A stretch of 64,000 nt of DNA from Rhodococcus sp. B7740. Lineage in GTDB: Bacteria; Actinomycetota; Actinomycetes; Mycobacteriales; Mycobacteriaceae. Position numbers and translations under genes: made by a program. Shown piece by piece: positions 1 to 10,676 of the stretch. Below the pieces are notes generated by a model. It saw only the letters and a program-made list of their open reading frames with translations. It was not told the origin of the DNA and did not search any database. The DNA lies in NCBI RefSeq assembly GCF_000954115.1, contig NZ_CP010797.1, forward strand, positions 2,046,001 through 2,110,000, given 5' to 3'. Numbering within the stretch: position 1 is the first letter of the stretch; each line of letters opens with the position of its first letter.

Positions 1-488
1 GTGGTCAGTGTTCCGGGCAGCCCTATCGTCGTACGGAACGCCGACGTCACCTGCGCGGCCCGCGACACCGCGATCAGATCCTGGTTCCGCATGATCTTGC
101 TGACCGCGGCCACCATCTCCGGGGTCAGTCCGGCTGCCACCGAGCGCAACGTCGCCGCCGCGTTCGGCCCTGCGGTGACCTGTAGCAGCCAGTCCCGCAG
201 ACCTCCGACGGTCAGGTGCGAGACCGCCCCGAACGCGATTCGGTCGTGTGAATCGATGATGAGCCGGGTGACCTCGTCGCTCTCGTACGGAACGAGCAGA
301 TCGTGCAGGAAGACATCGAGCGAGACCTCCGACAATGCCCACTGCGCTGCAGCTCGTTCGGCATCGGATTCGGCTGCGCAACCGGCCAATTCGTCTCCCG
401 ACCGCAGCGGGGTCGCCTTGGCCATCAGGTCCACCAGACCGTCGAAGGTGTAGGTAGTACCCGAGACCTGTTGGGTGTAGATCGTCAT
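1..488 (-). CDS. eutB: Ethanolamine ammonia-lyase large subunit, 5' part (3' end off window)
   Basis: Large subunit of the adenosylcobalamin-dependent lyase that converts ethanolamine to acetaldehyde and ammonia. Only the first 162 residues lie in the window; the full family protein is about 460 residues. Read on the minus strand, it carries the EutB N-terminal signatures RSGDELAGCAAESDAERAAA, VPYESDEVTRLIID, LTVGGLRDWLL and PEMVAAVSKIMRNQDLI. The ATG at 488-486 overlaps the TGA of the upstream ethanolamine permease (487-485) as ATGA, so the two genes are translationally coupled. eutC would be expected just beyond the left edge. Acetaldehyde made here can feed the aldehyde dehydrogenase at 3677-5200. 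Confidence 0.95.
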   Translation of the reverse strand, partial: MTIYTQQVSGTTYTFDGLVDLMAKATPLRSGDELAGCAAESDAERAAAQWALSEVSLDVFLHDLLVPYESDEVTRLIIDSHDRIAFGAVSHLTVGGLRDWLLQVTAGPNAAATLRSVAAGLTPEMVAAVSKIMRNQDLIAVSRAAQVTSAFRTTIGLPGTLT

Positions 489-1939
489 TCCAGTTCGGCC
501 TCGGCCTCGGCCAGTGCGGCGAATTCCTCGTCCGGCGAATTCGCAACCAGATGATGCCTGCTGTAGATGCCGAAGTAGGCCATGAACGCGACGAACACGG
601 CCAGGCACCACAGCGCCGCGGTGGAGTCGACGACGAAGGTGGCGACAACGGCGAGGGCTGCGATGACCAACGCGAATCCGGTGGTCACGACGCCGCCGGG
701 GGTTCGGTACGGGCGTTCCATTTTCGGCTCGTTACGACGCAGCACGATGTGGCTGACCATCATCAGAACGTAACTCAGAGCCGCGCCGAACACGGCCATG
801 TTGAGCAACATTCCGCCCTGACCGGTCAACGAGAGCAAGAAGCCGATGACGCCCGGCACGATCAACGCCAGTGTGGGGGCCTTGCGAGAGTTGGTGATGG
901 ACAGCGTCTTCGGCAGGTACCCGGCGCGCGAGAGCGCGAACAGCTGGCGTGAGTACGCGTACATGATCGAGAAGAACGACGCGACGAGTCCGGCCAGGCC
1001 GATGTAGTTGACGATCTTGCTCGCGGTTCCGTCACCGAGAGCTTCCACCAACGGGTTCCCCGATTCCTTGACGGCGTCGGCACCGCCGGCCCCGGTCACC
1101 AGGAACAGCACGACGGCACCGGTGACGAGCAGCACGCCCATGGCGGCGATGATGCCGCGCGGGACGTTCTTCGTCGGATCCTTGGCCTCCTCCGCGGCCA
1201 GCGGAACACCTTCGATGGCGAGGAAGAACCAGATGGCGAACGGAACGGCAGCCCAGATTCCGAGGTAGCCGAACGGCAGGAATCCGGAGGCTCCGGCGGC
1301 GTCGGTGGGGGCGATGTCGGTCAGGTTGCTCGCGTCGAACTGTCCGATGGCGGCGATGGCGAAGACCACGAGTCCGACGAGTGCGATTCCGGTGATGACG
1401 AACATGATCTTGAGGGCTTCGCCTGCGCCGGACAGATGGATCCCGATGAACACGGCGTAGACCACCAGGTAGACCCACCAGCCGTCGGTGATACCGAACA
1501 GTCCGAGTGATTCGACGTAGGCACCGATGAACGTGGCGATTGCCGCCGGAGCGATCGCGTACTCGATGAGAATGGCTGTGCCGGTGGCGAATCCACCCCA
1601 CGGCCCGAGCGCTCGGCGGGCGAAGGTGTAGCCACCGCCCGCTGCAGGCAGCGCCGAGGACATCTCTGCCATGCCGAGGACCATGGCCAGGTACATGCCC
1701 GCGATGATGATCGCCGCAATCAGGAGGCCACCGAAACCGCCCTCCGCGAGACCGAGGTTCCACCCCGAGTAATCGCCGGAGATGACGTAGCTGACTCCGA
1801 GGCCTGCCAGCAGTACCCAGCCCGCTGTCCCCTTCTTCAGGGTACGTTTGGCCAGGTAGTCACCGCCCTCGACGTGCGACCGAGTGCCCTCGTGAGAGCC
1901 GGATTTCGATTGAGACGACTGGGGGTCTACCACGGACAT
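485..1939 (-). CDS. eat: Ethanolamine permease, APC superfamily
   Basis: Predicted proton- or ion-coupled importer of ethanolamine in the cytoplasmic membrane. The 484-residue protein has a hydrophilic N-terminus of about 35 residues followed by about 12 hydrophobic segments. It shows the permease signature GVSYVISGDYSGWNLGLAEG near residue 50 and EMSSALPAAGGGYTFARRALGPWGG near 105, typical of the ethanolamine branch of the amino acid/polyamine/organocation family. The start has GAGAGG 6 bases upstream. The stop overlaps the eutB start by 4 bases, which fixes the substrate with good confidence. Confidence 0.92.
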   Translation of the reverse strand: MSVVDPQSSQSKSGSHEGTRSHVEGGDYLAKRTLKKGTAGWVLLAGLGVSYVISGDYSGWNLGLAEGGFGGLLIAAIIIAGMYLAMVLGMAEMSSALPAAGGGYTFARRALGPWGGFATGTAILIEYAIAPAAIATFIGAYVESLGLFGITDGWWVYLVVYAVFIGIHLSGAGEALKIMFVITGIALVGLVVFAIAAIGQFDASNLTDIAPTDAAGASGFLPFGYLGIWAAVPFAIWFFLAIEGVPLAAEEAKDPTKNVPRGIIAAMGVLLVTGAVVLFLVTGAGGADAVKESGNPLVEALGDGTASKIVNYIGLAGLVASFFSIMYAYSRQLFALSRAGYLPKTLSITNSRKAPTLALIVPGVIGFLLSLTGQGGMLLNMAVFGAALSYVLMMVSHIVLRRNEPKMERPYRTPGGVVTTGFALVIAALAVVATFVVDSTAALWCLAVFVAFMAYFGIYSRHHLVANSPDEEFAALAEAEAELE

Positions 1940-2079
1940 TGCAAGCCTCTCGTAGCAAGTTCGCTCGGAGCGGGGTCACGCCCGAGGGGACGATTCACAA
2001 CACGTGTGGCGCGCGAATCGGTTCAAGATAGGCCCGTGATGTAAGCGCCGCGTCATCGATGAGTGACGGGCGAATTACG

Positions 2080-3057
2080 TCAGGTTCCGACGGCGTTGAC
2101 GTCGCCGATGTCTCCCTCGTCCGGTTCGGCGACTGTCAGTACCGCGTCCACCACAGCCCTGTTGGTTTCCAACTCACGCTCCAGCCGCCGGAGCGTGTGC
2201 GCGATGCGTGATTCTGCGAAATCACCGACGAGATCGACACTCGCCACCACGTAGATCTGTTTGGGACCGACGAACTCGATGCGCACGAATCTGACCGACG
2301 CCACCTCGGGAAGTTGCTCGATCCGCTGCACCACCGCGTTCCATAATGCTCTCGATCCTGGTTCGCCGGTCAGGAATCGGCGGTTTCGATCGATCAACAC
2401 GAAGGCGACGATTCCGAGCAGTACACCCACCAGAATGGATCCGATGGCATCGAAGGCCGCGGACCCCGTCAGTTGATGCAACCCGATTCCCGCACCGGCG
2501 ATCACGATGCCGATCAATGCGGCGCTGTCCTCCGCGAACACCGCGCGCAGCGTCGGATCCGAGGTCTCGAGTGCGTAGTCGAGGAAGTCCTTGTCGTATT
2601 CGGCCGCTTCACCGCGAATCTGCCGAACCGATTGCAGGAACGACACTCCCTCGAGCAGAAATGCGACGGCGAGCACCACATACGCGACGAGGTAGTTCTC
2701 GCTGCTCGATTCGCCGGCGAGCAACGAGGTGATGCCGTGCCACACCGATACCGCAGCACCGGCGACGAAGAGACCGATGGCTGCGAGCGTCGACCAGAAG
2801 TAGGTCTCGCGCCCGTAGCCGAGCGGCCGCCGATCGTCGGGCCCGCGCGAACCTCGACGATTGGCGACGAGCAGGAAGATCTCGTTACCGGTATCCGCCC
2901 ACGAGTGCGCGGCTTCGGCAACCATCGACGCCGACCCGGTGAACACTGCGGCGAACGTCTTGGCGATCGCGACGCCGAGATTGGCGACGAATGCGATCAC
3001 CACGGTGCGCAGGCTTTCGCCGCCCTCGGCCGCGTCGGATTTCGATGAACTCTTCAT
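2080..3057 (-). CDS. Cation diffusion facilitator (CDF/ZnT9-like) transporter
   Basis: Membrane exporter of divalent metal ions by the CDF mechanism. The 325-residue protein has about six membrane segments. The metal-site motif HSWAD (H51, D55) sits in TM2, and a second acidic pair, EDSAA (E176, D177) with DAIGS (D203), sits in the later helices; this is the pattern of the ZnT9-like CDF branch. A cytosolic C-terminal domain of about 85 residues follows. The ATG at 3057 was preferred to longer readings, which would run through the hairpin repeat at 3081-3128. It lies between the aldehyde dehydrogenase/DUF779 pair and the ethanolamine permease on the same strand, but the metal and any link to ethanolamine use are unknown. 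Confidence 0.88.
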   Translation of the reverse strand: MKSSSKSDAAEGGESLRTVVIAFVANLGVAIAKTFAAVFTGSASMVAEAAHSWADTGNEIFLLVANRRGSRGPDDRRPLGYGRETYFWSTLAAIGLFVAGAAVSVWHGITSLLAGESSSENYLVAYVVLAVAFLLEGVSFLQSVRQIRGEAAEYDKDFLDYALETSDPTLRAVFAEDSAALIGIVIAGAGIGLHQLTGSAAFDAIGSILVGVLLGIVAFVLIDRNRRFLTGEPGSRALWNAVVQRIEQLPEVASVRFVRIEFVGPKQIYVVASVDLVGDFAESRIAHTLRRLERELETNRAVVDAVLTVAEPDEGDIGDVNAVGT

Positions 3058-3080
3058 CGCTCGCACTGTATGCGCTGCGC

Positions 3081-3128
3081 GCAGTGGTGCGGTTGTGTGC
3101 CACCTGCGGCATCCAACCGCACCACTGC
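3081..3128. repeat. Intergenic hairpin repeat, family A, copy 1
   Basis: Inverted repeat with 21-base arms (3081-3101 and 3108-3128) that match except at two central positions, around a 6-base loop. The outer arm is GCAGTGGTGCGGTTG. A second copy with the same arm sequence lies at 39308-39355. Both lie between a dehydrogenase-associated gene and the next gene on the minus strand, about 25-30 bases before that gene's start. Confidence 0.8.
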
Positions 3129-3137
3129 CGCAAGCAC

Positions 3138-3676
3138 TCAGCCCTGAAGCATCCCAGGGACGGGACACGCATCGACGGCCTCGGCGACCACCAAGGGGTC
3201 TGCGGGAACCTCCGGCCGTCGACCTTCTTCCCAGTCGACTCCCACCAGTGGTGGATGCTGCGCGAGAATGTCGTTCTCCTCGGCGGTGTATGCACGTCCG
3301 CGGCTGAGGAACCGCACTCCCTCGGGCGATTCGAGCGAGAATCCACCGCCGCGGCCGGGAACCACGTCGAGCACGAGCTGGGTGTGCTTCCACGCCTGGA
3401 ACTGGGATCCCGAGATCCACACCGGCACACCGTCGCTCCCGGTCGGCAGGTCCTGTGGGACCTCACCGACCCCCAGCCGAAGGTCGATGTACCCCAGGAG
3501 AACGTCCCGGTCGCCGACGATGAATTCGCCTGCGGGATAACACATCGGCGACGACCCGTCACAGCATCCCCCGGACTGATGCATCATCAGTTCCCCGTGG
3601 ATACCGCCGAGGCGACGGAGCAGGTCCATCGCCTCGACGGTGGTCTTCAGCCGCGCGGGCTGCGCAGCGCTGTTCA

Positions 3677-3677
<1 letters not shown>
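3138..3677 (-). CDS. DUF779 family protein, aldehyde dehydrogenase partner
   Basis: A 179-residue cytosolic protein of the DUF779 family, commonly encoded beside acetaldehyde-type aldehyde dehydrogenases. Its biochemical role is not established. The conserved cysteine-rich core HQSGGCCDGSSPMCYP (C38, C39, C46) and the GSQFQAWKHTQLVLDVVPGRGGGFSLE stretch are present in pieces typical of the family. Its ATG shares one base with the TGA of the dehydrogenase (TGATG at 3679-3675), so the two proteins are probably co-produced. A metal-binding or accessory role with the dehydrogenase is inference from context. Confidence 0.88.
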
Positions 3678-5200
<1,523 letters not shown>

Positions 5201-5265
5201 TGAAAATCCTCCTGATCGACACGTGCTTCACAGTTGATGCGGTGTGTGATTCAGGACACTAGGGC

Positions 5266-5279
5266 TTGCAACGTTGCAA
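5266..5279. promoter_or_regulatory. Palindrome TTGCAACGTTGCAA upstream of aldehyde dehydrogenase
   Basis: A perfect 14-base palindrome about 65 bases upstream of the aldehyde dehydrogenase start, in the 146-base gap behind the GAF-type regulator gene. Another TTGC follows 10 bases on. It is a reasonable operator for that adjacent regulator, but binding is inference. Confidence 0.5.
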
Positions 5280-5346
5280 CTACGTTGCCGATGCGACTGC
5301 ATCTGTGTTGCCGCTGCTGCCGGAGGTACCGACAGTGGCGATAGCG

Positions 5347-6642
5347 TCAGATTCCGAGTTCGCGGTCGAGGAGATCGATACGCGCACTGACCTGCCCGTA
5401 CAGCGCGGAGTCTCGGCTCAGGGTGGCCCGGTAGGCCTCCCACGCGATCACGTCCGATCGACCGTGAATCGACGACGTCCACTGCGCCAGTAGCACCGGA
5501 TCTCCGAGTCGGAGCAGCGCGGCCTGCATTCGAGACCGCAGTTCCTCGCGGATCTCCTCGATGCCGGGCGCGGACGATCCGGGCAGCACCGGTCCCGAGT
5601 AGATACGAAGAGCAGCCTCGACGTCGCCGCGGTCGAGGGCACGCCGGATGTCGCCGACGTCCGAGGACAGCTCGCCGACCAGACGGTAGGGCCGCGACGC
5701 CAGGCCGGCGGTACCGAATGCCTTGCGCAATCTCGACATCTCGGCGCGAATCGTCACCGAGTCCAGCTCCTGCTCGTCGAGCAGCACGGCGAGGTGGTCG
5801 GAGCTGAGCCCTTCGGGATGCTCACCGAGTAGAAGCAGTATCTCCGCGTGTCGCTGGGAGAGCGGTATCCGGCCGGAACCACGCACCACTCCCGGCCGTC
5901 CGGATCCGAGAACCTCGAGCCGAGGAGCAGTGTCGCCCAACGATTTCGGCGAGTTCATCAGATGCAGGCGCAATTCGGACTCAGCGGCGGCGACGGTGGC
6001 ACGCACCAGCGAGAGCACCTCGGGCACCGCAACGCGCGGGCCACCGGTGATGTCGATCGCCCCCAGGATGTGGCCACTGGTGGGGTGGTGAACCGGTGCC
6101 GCCGAGCAGCTCCACTCGTGCACCGACCGAGAGAAATGCTCGGACGCGAAGATCTGCACACTGTGGTCGACTGCGAGCGCGGTACCGGGGGCATTGGTGC
6201 CCTTGTTCTCCTCGCTCCAATCGACGCCCTCGGCGAAGTCCATCGTGAGCGCTCGGTCCTTGGCTGCGGAGTCACCCTCGACCCACAGCAGCCGGCCTTC
6301 GGCATCGGAGATGGCGACGAGCAAGCCGGTGTCCGCCGCGTCCTCGACCAGCAGCTTTCGGATGACCGGACGAATGATCGCCATCGGATGGCCGTTGCGG
6401 TAGCGCTCGAGATCCGGCCCGGTCAATGCCGGAGTGTCGTTTCCGCCGTCGGGATCGACCCCCTTGGTGCGACTGCGCATCCACGAGTCGAGTACGACGG
6501 ACCTCACCGTCGAACCGTGAGTACGGAGGTCGTCCACGAAAGATTGGTGGGCATTGGACATCTGGCGCGCGAGCACAGCGACGTCCTCGCCGGGACGCAC
6601 TGCGACCCAGGGGTTGCCGCCACTGTCCGATCGGCTTGCCAT
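5347..6642 (-). CDS. GAF-domain transcriptional regulator, AcoR-like without AAA+ domain
   Basis: Predicted regulator of the downstream aldehyde dehydrogenase. The 431-residue protein begins with an AcoR-type N-terminus (SWMRSRTKGVDPDGG, then a GAF-like sensor with SDAEGRLLWVEGD, GTNAPGTALA and HEWSCSAAPVHHP). It lacks the sigma-54 AAA+ motifs GAFTGA and Walker A/B; the C-terminal 170 residues instead look like a helix-turn-helix region (LSQRHAEILLLLGEHPEGLSS, then IRAEMSRLRKAFG). This actinobacterial architecture works without sigma-54. The ATG at 6642 was chosen over longer frames because GGAGGAAG precedes it by 6 bases. The nearby palindrome at 5266 is a candidate target. Confidence 0.85.
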   Translation of the reverse strand: MASRSDSGGNPWVAVRPGEDVAVLARQMSNAHQSFVDDLRTHGSTVRSVVLDSWMRSRTKGVDPDGGNDTPALTGPDLERYRNGHPMAIIRPVIRKLLVEDAADTGLLVAISDAEGRLLWVEGDSAAKDRALTMDFAEGVDWSEENKGTNAPGTALAVDHSVQIFASEHFSRSVHEWSCSAAPVHHPTSGHILGAIDITGGPRVAVPEVLSLVRATVAAAESELRLHLMNSPKSLGDTAPRLEVLGSGRPGVVRGSGRIPLSQRHAEILLLLGEHPEGLSSDHLAVLLDEQELDSVTIRAEMSRLRKAFGTAGLASRPYRLVGELSSDVGDIRRALDRGDVEAALRIYSGPVLPGSSAPGIEEIREELRSRMQAALLRLGDPVLLAQWTSSIHGRSDVIAWEAYRATLSRDSALYGQVSARIDLLDRELGI

Positions 6643-6751
6643 TCGACGCTTCCTCCGTGACCTGTCCACATCGTTGTTACCCAGCTCACAGACCAGGATA
6701 CAGCCGTGGCCGGCGCGCGCGGCTGTGGCCGGTCGCGCCGACCCCGGTTGC

Positions 6752-6889
6752 CTACTTCTTCTTGGCGCTCGACGTGATGATGTCGTTGCTGGTGTCACCA
6801 CTCGACTTGGCCCGCTTGTCCGCGCGCTTGTCCTTGAGCGATTTGCCGGATTTCTTGGTCATCGTGTTGCGGGGCGATTTGTCCGACAT
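6752..6889 (-). CDS. Small conserved basic protein, unknown function
   Basis: A 45-residue, lysine-rich protein with core MTKKSGKSLKDKRADKRAK. I recognise similar short basic proteins in many actinobacterial genomes, without a known function. The start MSDKSPR matches that family start better than the upstream in-frame ATG at 6934. It lies alone between the GAF regulator and mftG, on the same strand. The charge could suit nucleic acid binding, but nothing more can be supported. Confidence 0.65.
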   Translation of the reverse strand: MSDKSPRNTMTKKSGKSLKDKRADKRAKSSGDTSNDIITSSAKKK

Positions 6890-6939
6890 GGCAGTAACCC
6901 ATCTATCGGGGAACCCGAACGGTCCCCAGACCATGAACG

Positions 6940-8433
6940 CTACGCCTCGACACCCCTACCGTGGTCTGCAATCAAGGCCGCTGCACGCTCGGCGAACATG
7001 ATTGCCGTCGCATGCGGACCGCGGCTGGGCACCACTGGAAACGCCGAGGTGTCGACGACGAGGACACCGTCGACACCGCGCACCCGGCAGTGGTCGTCGA
7101 GCACCGCCTCCGGGTCCGATTCCGGGCCCATCTTGGCGCTGCCGGACAGATGCAGCGACGTACCGAGTGCCGCGAGGGGGTCGTCGATCGCGGGCACATC
7201 GACGATCTCCGACATGATCGGCGACGCCAGTAGATCGCGTGCGAGTTCGACGCCTTCGCGCATAGCGCGCCGGTCGACCTCCGATTCGAGATAGCGGTAT
7301 CGCACGTCCGGGGACTCGAACGGATCCGTGCTTCGCAGCGTGATGCTCCCTCGTGCCGTCGAGCGCATGAGGCCGACACCGAACACGTGCGGCCCACGAG
7401 AAAGACCGGAGATCAATCGATCGAATCTCCCGGTGTACGGCCTGATCTCGACATCGCCCGCGTGCAACACCGCTTCCAGAGCACGAGATACCGTCGAGAA
7501 TTCTTCGGTCGTCGCTACCGGAACGGCAACCTCGGGGTGGTCGCTGAAGCCACGGCCGACGCCCGGATTGTCGGAGATCACCGGAATCCCCAGCGCAACA
7601 CTGCTTTCGGCCGGACCGATGCCGGATCGAAGCAGCAACGCGGGGGTGTGCACAGCACCAGCAGACAGAATCACCCTGTCGGACTTCACGATACTGCGTA
7701 CACCGTCGACGATGATCTCGACCCCGGCCACCCTGTTTTTCTCGAACATCAACGACGACACCGTCGTATTCCCTTGTACCCGTAGGTTCTTTTGATCGAT
7801 GACCGGCAGAAGGTATGCCAGAGCGGCACTTACACGGGTACCGTTTCGGATGTTCGACGGAACTGCGCCCACTCCTCCCACGGCCGCGTCGGGTGCGTTC
7901 ATGTCCTCGTGGAATCGAAAACCTGCGTTCGCGGCCGCCTGCACGAACGATGCGGTCAGCGGATGTCGGTCCTGCTCCGACGTGCGCGAGACCGGCATCG
8001 GCCCGCGGGAACCGTGCCACCGATCGACCGCGTCGGCATCGAAATCGGTTTCGGAGCCGATGTAGAACGGCAGCACCTGATCGAACGACCACAAAGACTG
8101 CGGCCAGCCATCGAAGTCACCCGGCGTGGCGCGGACGAAGTAGCCACCGTTCACTGCGCCGGAGCCTCCCAGCACCCGGCCTCGCGCGATCGTCCGGGAC
8201 ACACCGGCCGCGAGTTCGGCCGTATAGGTTCCCACCCATTCGCTACCGGGGCCGATGGGAAGTGTCGCCGCGTCGAGCACGGCCGCCGGAACGTCGGCGA
8301 CGCTGTGGAACGCAGGCCCGGCCTCGAGCAACAGCACCGACCGATCGGGGTTCTCACTGAGCCTCGATGCGAGAACGCAGCCGCAGGAACCACCTCCGAC
8401 GACGATGACGTCGGCGAACTCGATCGGGTTCAC
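6940..8433 (-). CDS. mftG: Mycofactocin-associated GMC family oxidoreductase
   Basis: FAD-dependent GMC oxidoreductase encoded at the end of mycofactocin loci; family work links it to reoxidising reduced mycofactocin toward the respiratory chain. The 497-residue protein starts with a GTG and the FAD motif VIVVGGGSCGCVLASRLSE (residues 9-27), then ARGRVLGGSGAVNGG. The C-terminus has the GMC active-site histidine region SLHLSGSAKMGP and SRGPHATAIMFAERAA. It lies 33 bases downstream of mftF on the same strand, as expected for the canonical mftE-F-G order. Confidence 0.9.
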   Translation of the reverse strand: MNPIEFADVIVVGGGSCGCVLASRLSENPDRSVLLLEAGPAFHSVADVPAAVLDAATLPIGPGSEWVGTYTAELAAGVSRTIARGRVLGGSGAVNGGYFVRATPGDFDGWPQSLWSFDQVLPFYIGSETDFDADAVDRWHGSRGPMPVSRTSEQDRHPLTASFVQAAANAGFRFHEDMNAPDAAVGGVGAVPSNIRNGTRVSAALAYLLPVIDQKNLRVQGNTTVSSLMFEKNRVAGVEIIVDGVRSIVKSDRVILSAGAVHTPALLLRSGIGPAESSVALGIPVISDNPGVGRGFSDHPEVAVPVATTEEFSTVSRALEAVLHAGDVEIRPYTGRFDRLISGLSRGPHVFGVGLMRSTARGSITLRSTDPFESPDVRYRYLESEVDRRAMREGVELARDLLASPIMSEIVDVPAIDDPLAALGTSLHLSGSAKMGPESDPEAVLDDHCRVRGVDGVLVVDTSAFPVVPSRGPHATAIMFAERAAALIADHGRGVEA

Positions 8434-8466
8434 ACCGTCGACGGAGCAGACCGGGGTGGCACCACG

Positions 8467-9993
8467 TCAGCCGTCGAGGCGGGGCTTGAGGGCGTCGACG
8501 CTGCGGGCGGACAGTGCACCGTGCCACAGCCCCGCTCCGTAGGCGACGTCATCGGCTCGTTTGTAGAAGGCATAACGCACCGGATCGAGACCGCCGGGCT
8601 CCCGGTGCTTGTACCAATCCGAGAACGCCTCTGCGACAGCCAATCCCAGTGCGATTCTACGAATACGACTCGACAACAAGACGGCGAGCAGGGTGATCGG
8701 CCAATAGTGCCGACACAGGGCCGACGCCAGTTGCCACAACCCCGCCACGAAACCCTCGGCCGCGAGGATGGCCGCGATCCGAGTGGGCTGGTCCAGACCG
8801 ACGAACATCCTGCGCAGACGAACGATCGTCACGCCGAGTGTGGCGGCAGCGCCGACGAGACCGATCCGCGTCAGACTCGCCGCGAGCAGACATGCAACCA
8901 ACGTCCACGGGGACATCGCGATGGGCGGCACCATTCCCGGATGGCGTGCCGACAACGGTGTGGCACCGGTGCCGTAGAACAGCTTGCGGGCGAACCATTC
9001 GGCGAAGGTGACGCGATGCTCGTGCGCGACGTGGGCGACGGGTTCGTAGCGCAGCCTCCACCCCGCTTCCTGCAATCGCCAGCACAGGTCCACGTCTTCG
9101 GCCACGTGCATCGACTCGTCGAATCCGTCGGAGTCCATCGCCACCGACCGACGCATCAACATCGCGGCGCTGGGGACGTAGGACACCGAACTGCCTGCCC
9201 GTACCGCCGCTTCCTTGCGACCCAGGTCGAGCGACGAGCGGGCATGTTCGTACCTGGCCAGCGCACTGCCCTCGGGCTCGAGTGCGACGATGCGGGGGGC
9301 CACCAGGGCGACCGCCGGATCCGAGAAGTGGCCGAGCATCACCTCCAGCCATCCCTTACGTGGCACGACGTCGGAGTCCAAGAACGCTACGAAATCCGTT
9401 GTTGCACATCGTAAGCCGGTGTTTCGTGCGGCAGCAGGTCCACGTGAGCGCTCGTGCCGCAGCACCGTCATGCTGCCCACGCTCCAGGAGATCCGCGGTA
9501 CGGCGACCGGCACGTCCGAGCCGTCGTCGACGATGATGACGTGCAGCCCGTGGAGCGACGCGATCAAGCGCTCCAACCCCGCTTCGTTGTTCTTGAGCGG
9601 CACGACGACGGTGACGTCGCTCGGCGAGGGAATCGACATCGGCCGCGGATTCCCGACTCCGGAGTCGAGCAATTTGCGGGCCACGAGCGCGGACTGCGAG
9701 TCGGTCACTTCGATGAACCCGTCGCCGATCATGGCGGCAGCGGTCGGTGCCAGCTTGAGCATGCGGGTCGGTGAACCACCGATCAGGACGCGCCCTTCGG
9801 AGAATGTACGTACGCGTGGATCGACTCGCACCCCGAAGCCGTCAGGCAACCGACCTTCACCCATCAGGAGATCGTAAGCGGACAAGCCGCCGGAGTGTCG
9901 GCCACCCGAGAAATCGGACGGAACATACCTGTTCCCCGTTTTCGGCAGCTTCTGGTCGGGGTCGCGACCAGGCGGTTCACCGGGTTCGGTCAT
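8467..9993 (-). CDS. mftF: Mycofactocin biosynthesis glycosyltransferase
   Basis: GT2-family enzyme that adds the beta-1,4-glucan chain to premycofactocin. The 508-residue protein has an N-terminal segment with PqqD-like character (residues about 45-110), then a GT-A fold: [40 protein letters not shown] (the DxD-type site) and [19 protein letters not shown]. The C-terminal third has several hydrophobic stretches, suggesting membrane association. The ATG at 9993 overlaps the mftE stop (ATGA). Longer readings into mftE were rejected for that reason. Confidence 0.93.
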   Translation of the reverse strand: MTEPGEPPGRDPDQKLPKTGNRYVPSDFSGGRHSGGLSAYDLLMGEGRLPDGFGVRVDPRVRTFSEGRVLIGGSPTRMLKLAPTAAAMIGDGFIEVTDSQSALVARKLLDSGVGNPRPMSIPSPSDVTVVVPLKNNEAGLERLIASLHGLHVIIVDDGSDVPVAVPRISWSVGSMTVLRHERSRGPAAARNTGLRCATTDFVAFLDSDVVPRKGWLEVMLGHFSDPAVALVAPRIVALEPEGSALARYEHARSSLDLGRKEAAVRAGSSVSYVPSAAMLMRRSVAMDSDGFDESMHVAEDVDLCWRLQEAGWRLRYEPVAHVAHEHRVTFAEWFARKLFYGTGATPLSARHPGMVPPIAMSPWTLVACLLAASLTRIGLVGAAATLGVTIVRLRRMFVGLDQPTRIAAILAAEGFVAGLWQLASALCRHYWPITLLAVLLSSRIRRIALGLAVAEAFSDWYKHREPGGLDPVRYAFYKRADDVAYGAGLWHGALSARSVDALKPRLDG

Positions 9994-10676
9994 GAGATCA
10001 CGCCCTGCTCGGAGGGACTCCATCGCCCGACTGCATCGGCCGCTCGGGTGCACATCTGCTCGAAGGCGCGACGCCCTTCCTCCGCATCGGCCCCGGTCGG
10101 ATCGCCGAGCACGCCGTTGGCGGTGATCGGAGCCAATCCACCGTCGCGCAGTGCCGGGAGCAGGGCGGCGATATCGGTCACATTTCCCACCTGCGCCTTC
10201 GTCATGTCCACCGCCTCGGGCGAAAGATGCAGCAGCAACGACGTTTCGGTCCGGCCGGCGTGAGCATCTGCTCCGGGTATCGCGCACGGAAACCACACGA
10301 CATCGCGGCCCTCGTACCGGAGCTGCAGCACTGCGGTCCGCACCGTCGGTGCGTTTCCGCCGTGGCCGTTGACGAACACCACCCGCTCGGCCCACCGGCA
10401 GGCGGAGCGTCCGTACTCCACCAGAAGCGTTTCGAGCGCGGCCGCACCGATCGAGACGGTGCCGGGAAATCCTTCGTGCTCACCACTGGCTCCGTACGCG
10501 ATCGGCGGGGCAACGGTTGCATGCGGAACGGTTCGCGCCACGGCGTCGGCGATACGAGTGTCGGTGTCGAGGGGAAGGTGCGGTCCGTGCTGCTCGATCG
10601 AACCGACCGGCACGACGAGGGTCCTCGATCGGTCGACGTCCGGCCAGTACTGAGCACCGAGTGAGTCCCTGGACAT
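9990..10676 (-). CDS. mftE: Mycofactocin precursor peptidase (creatininase family)
   Basis: Metal-dependent peptidase that cuts the cyclised Val-Tyr end off MftA to release AHDP. The 228-residue protein carries the creatininase metal ligands in [16 protein letters not shown] and the [11 protein letters not shown] motif, then [19 protein letters not shown]. The start ATG at 10676 gives the family length; longer upstream frames are not plausible. In canonical loci mftE follows mftD directly. Here it is separated from mftD by about 3.6 kb of oppositely oriented genes, so it must have its own promoter, and the divergent GntR gene begins at the same point. Confidence 0.92.
   Translation of the reverse strand: MSRDSLGAQYWPDVDRSRTLVVPVGSIEQHGPHLPLDTDTRIADAVARTVPHATVAPPIAYGASGEHEGFPGTVSIGAAALETLLVEYGRSACRWAERVVFVNGHGGNAPTVRTAVLQLRYEGRDVVWFPCAIPGADAHAGRTETSLLLHLSPEAVDMTKAQVGNVTDIAALLPALRDGGLAPITANGVLGDPTGADAEEGRRAFEQMCTRAADAVGRWSPSEQGVIS

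Noticed and set aside
1..453. Plus-strand frame at the left edge
   Set aside because: The minus strand encodes eutB with conserved motifs and start overlap with the permease.
5347..6642. Sigma-54-dependent activator
   Set aside because: The AAA+ domain and GAFTGA motif are missing.
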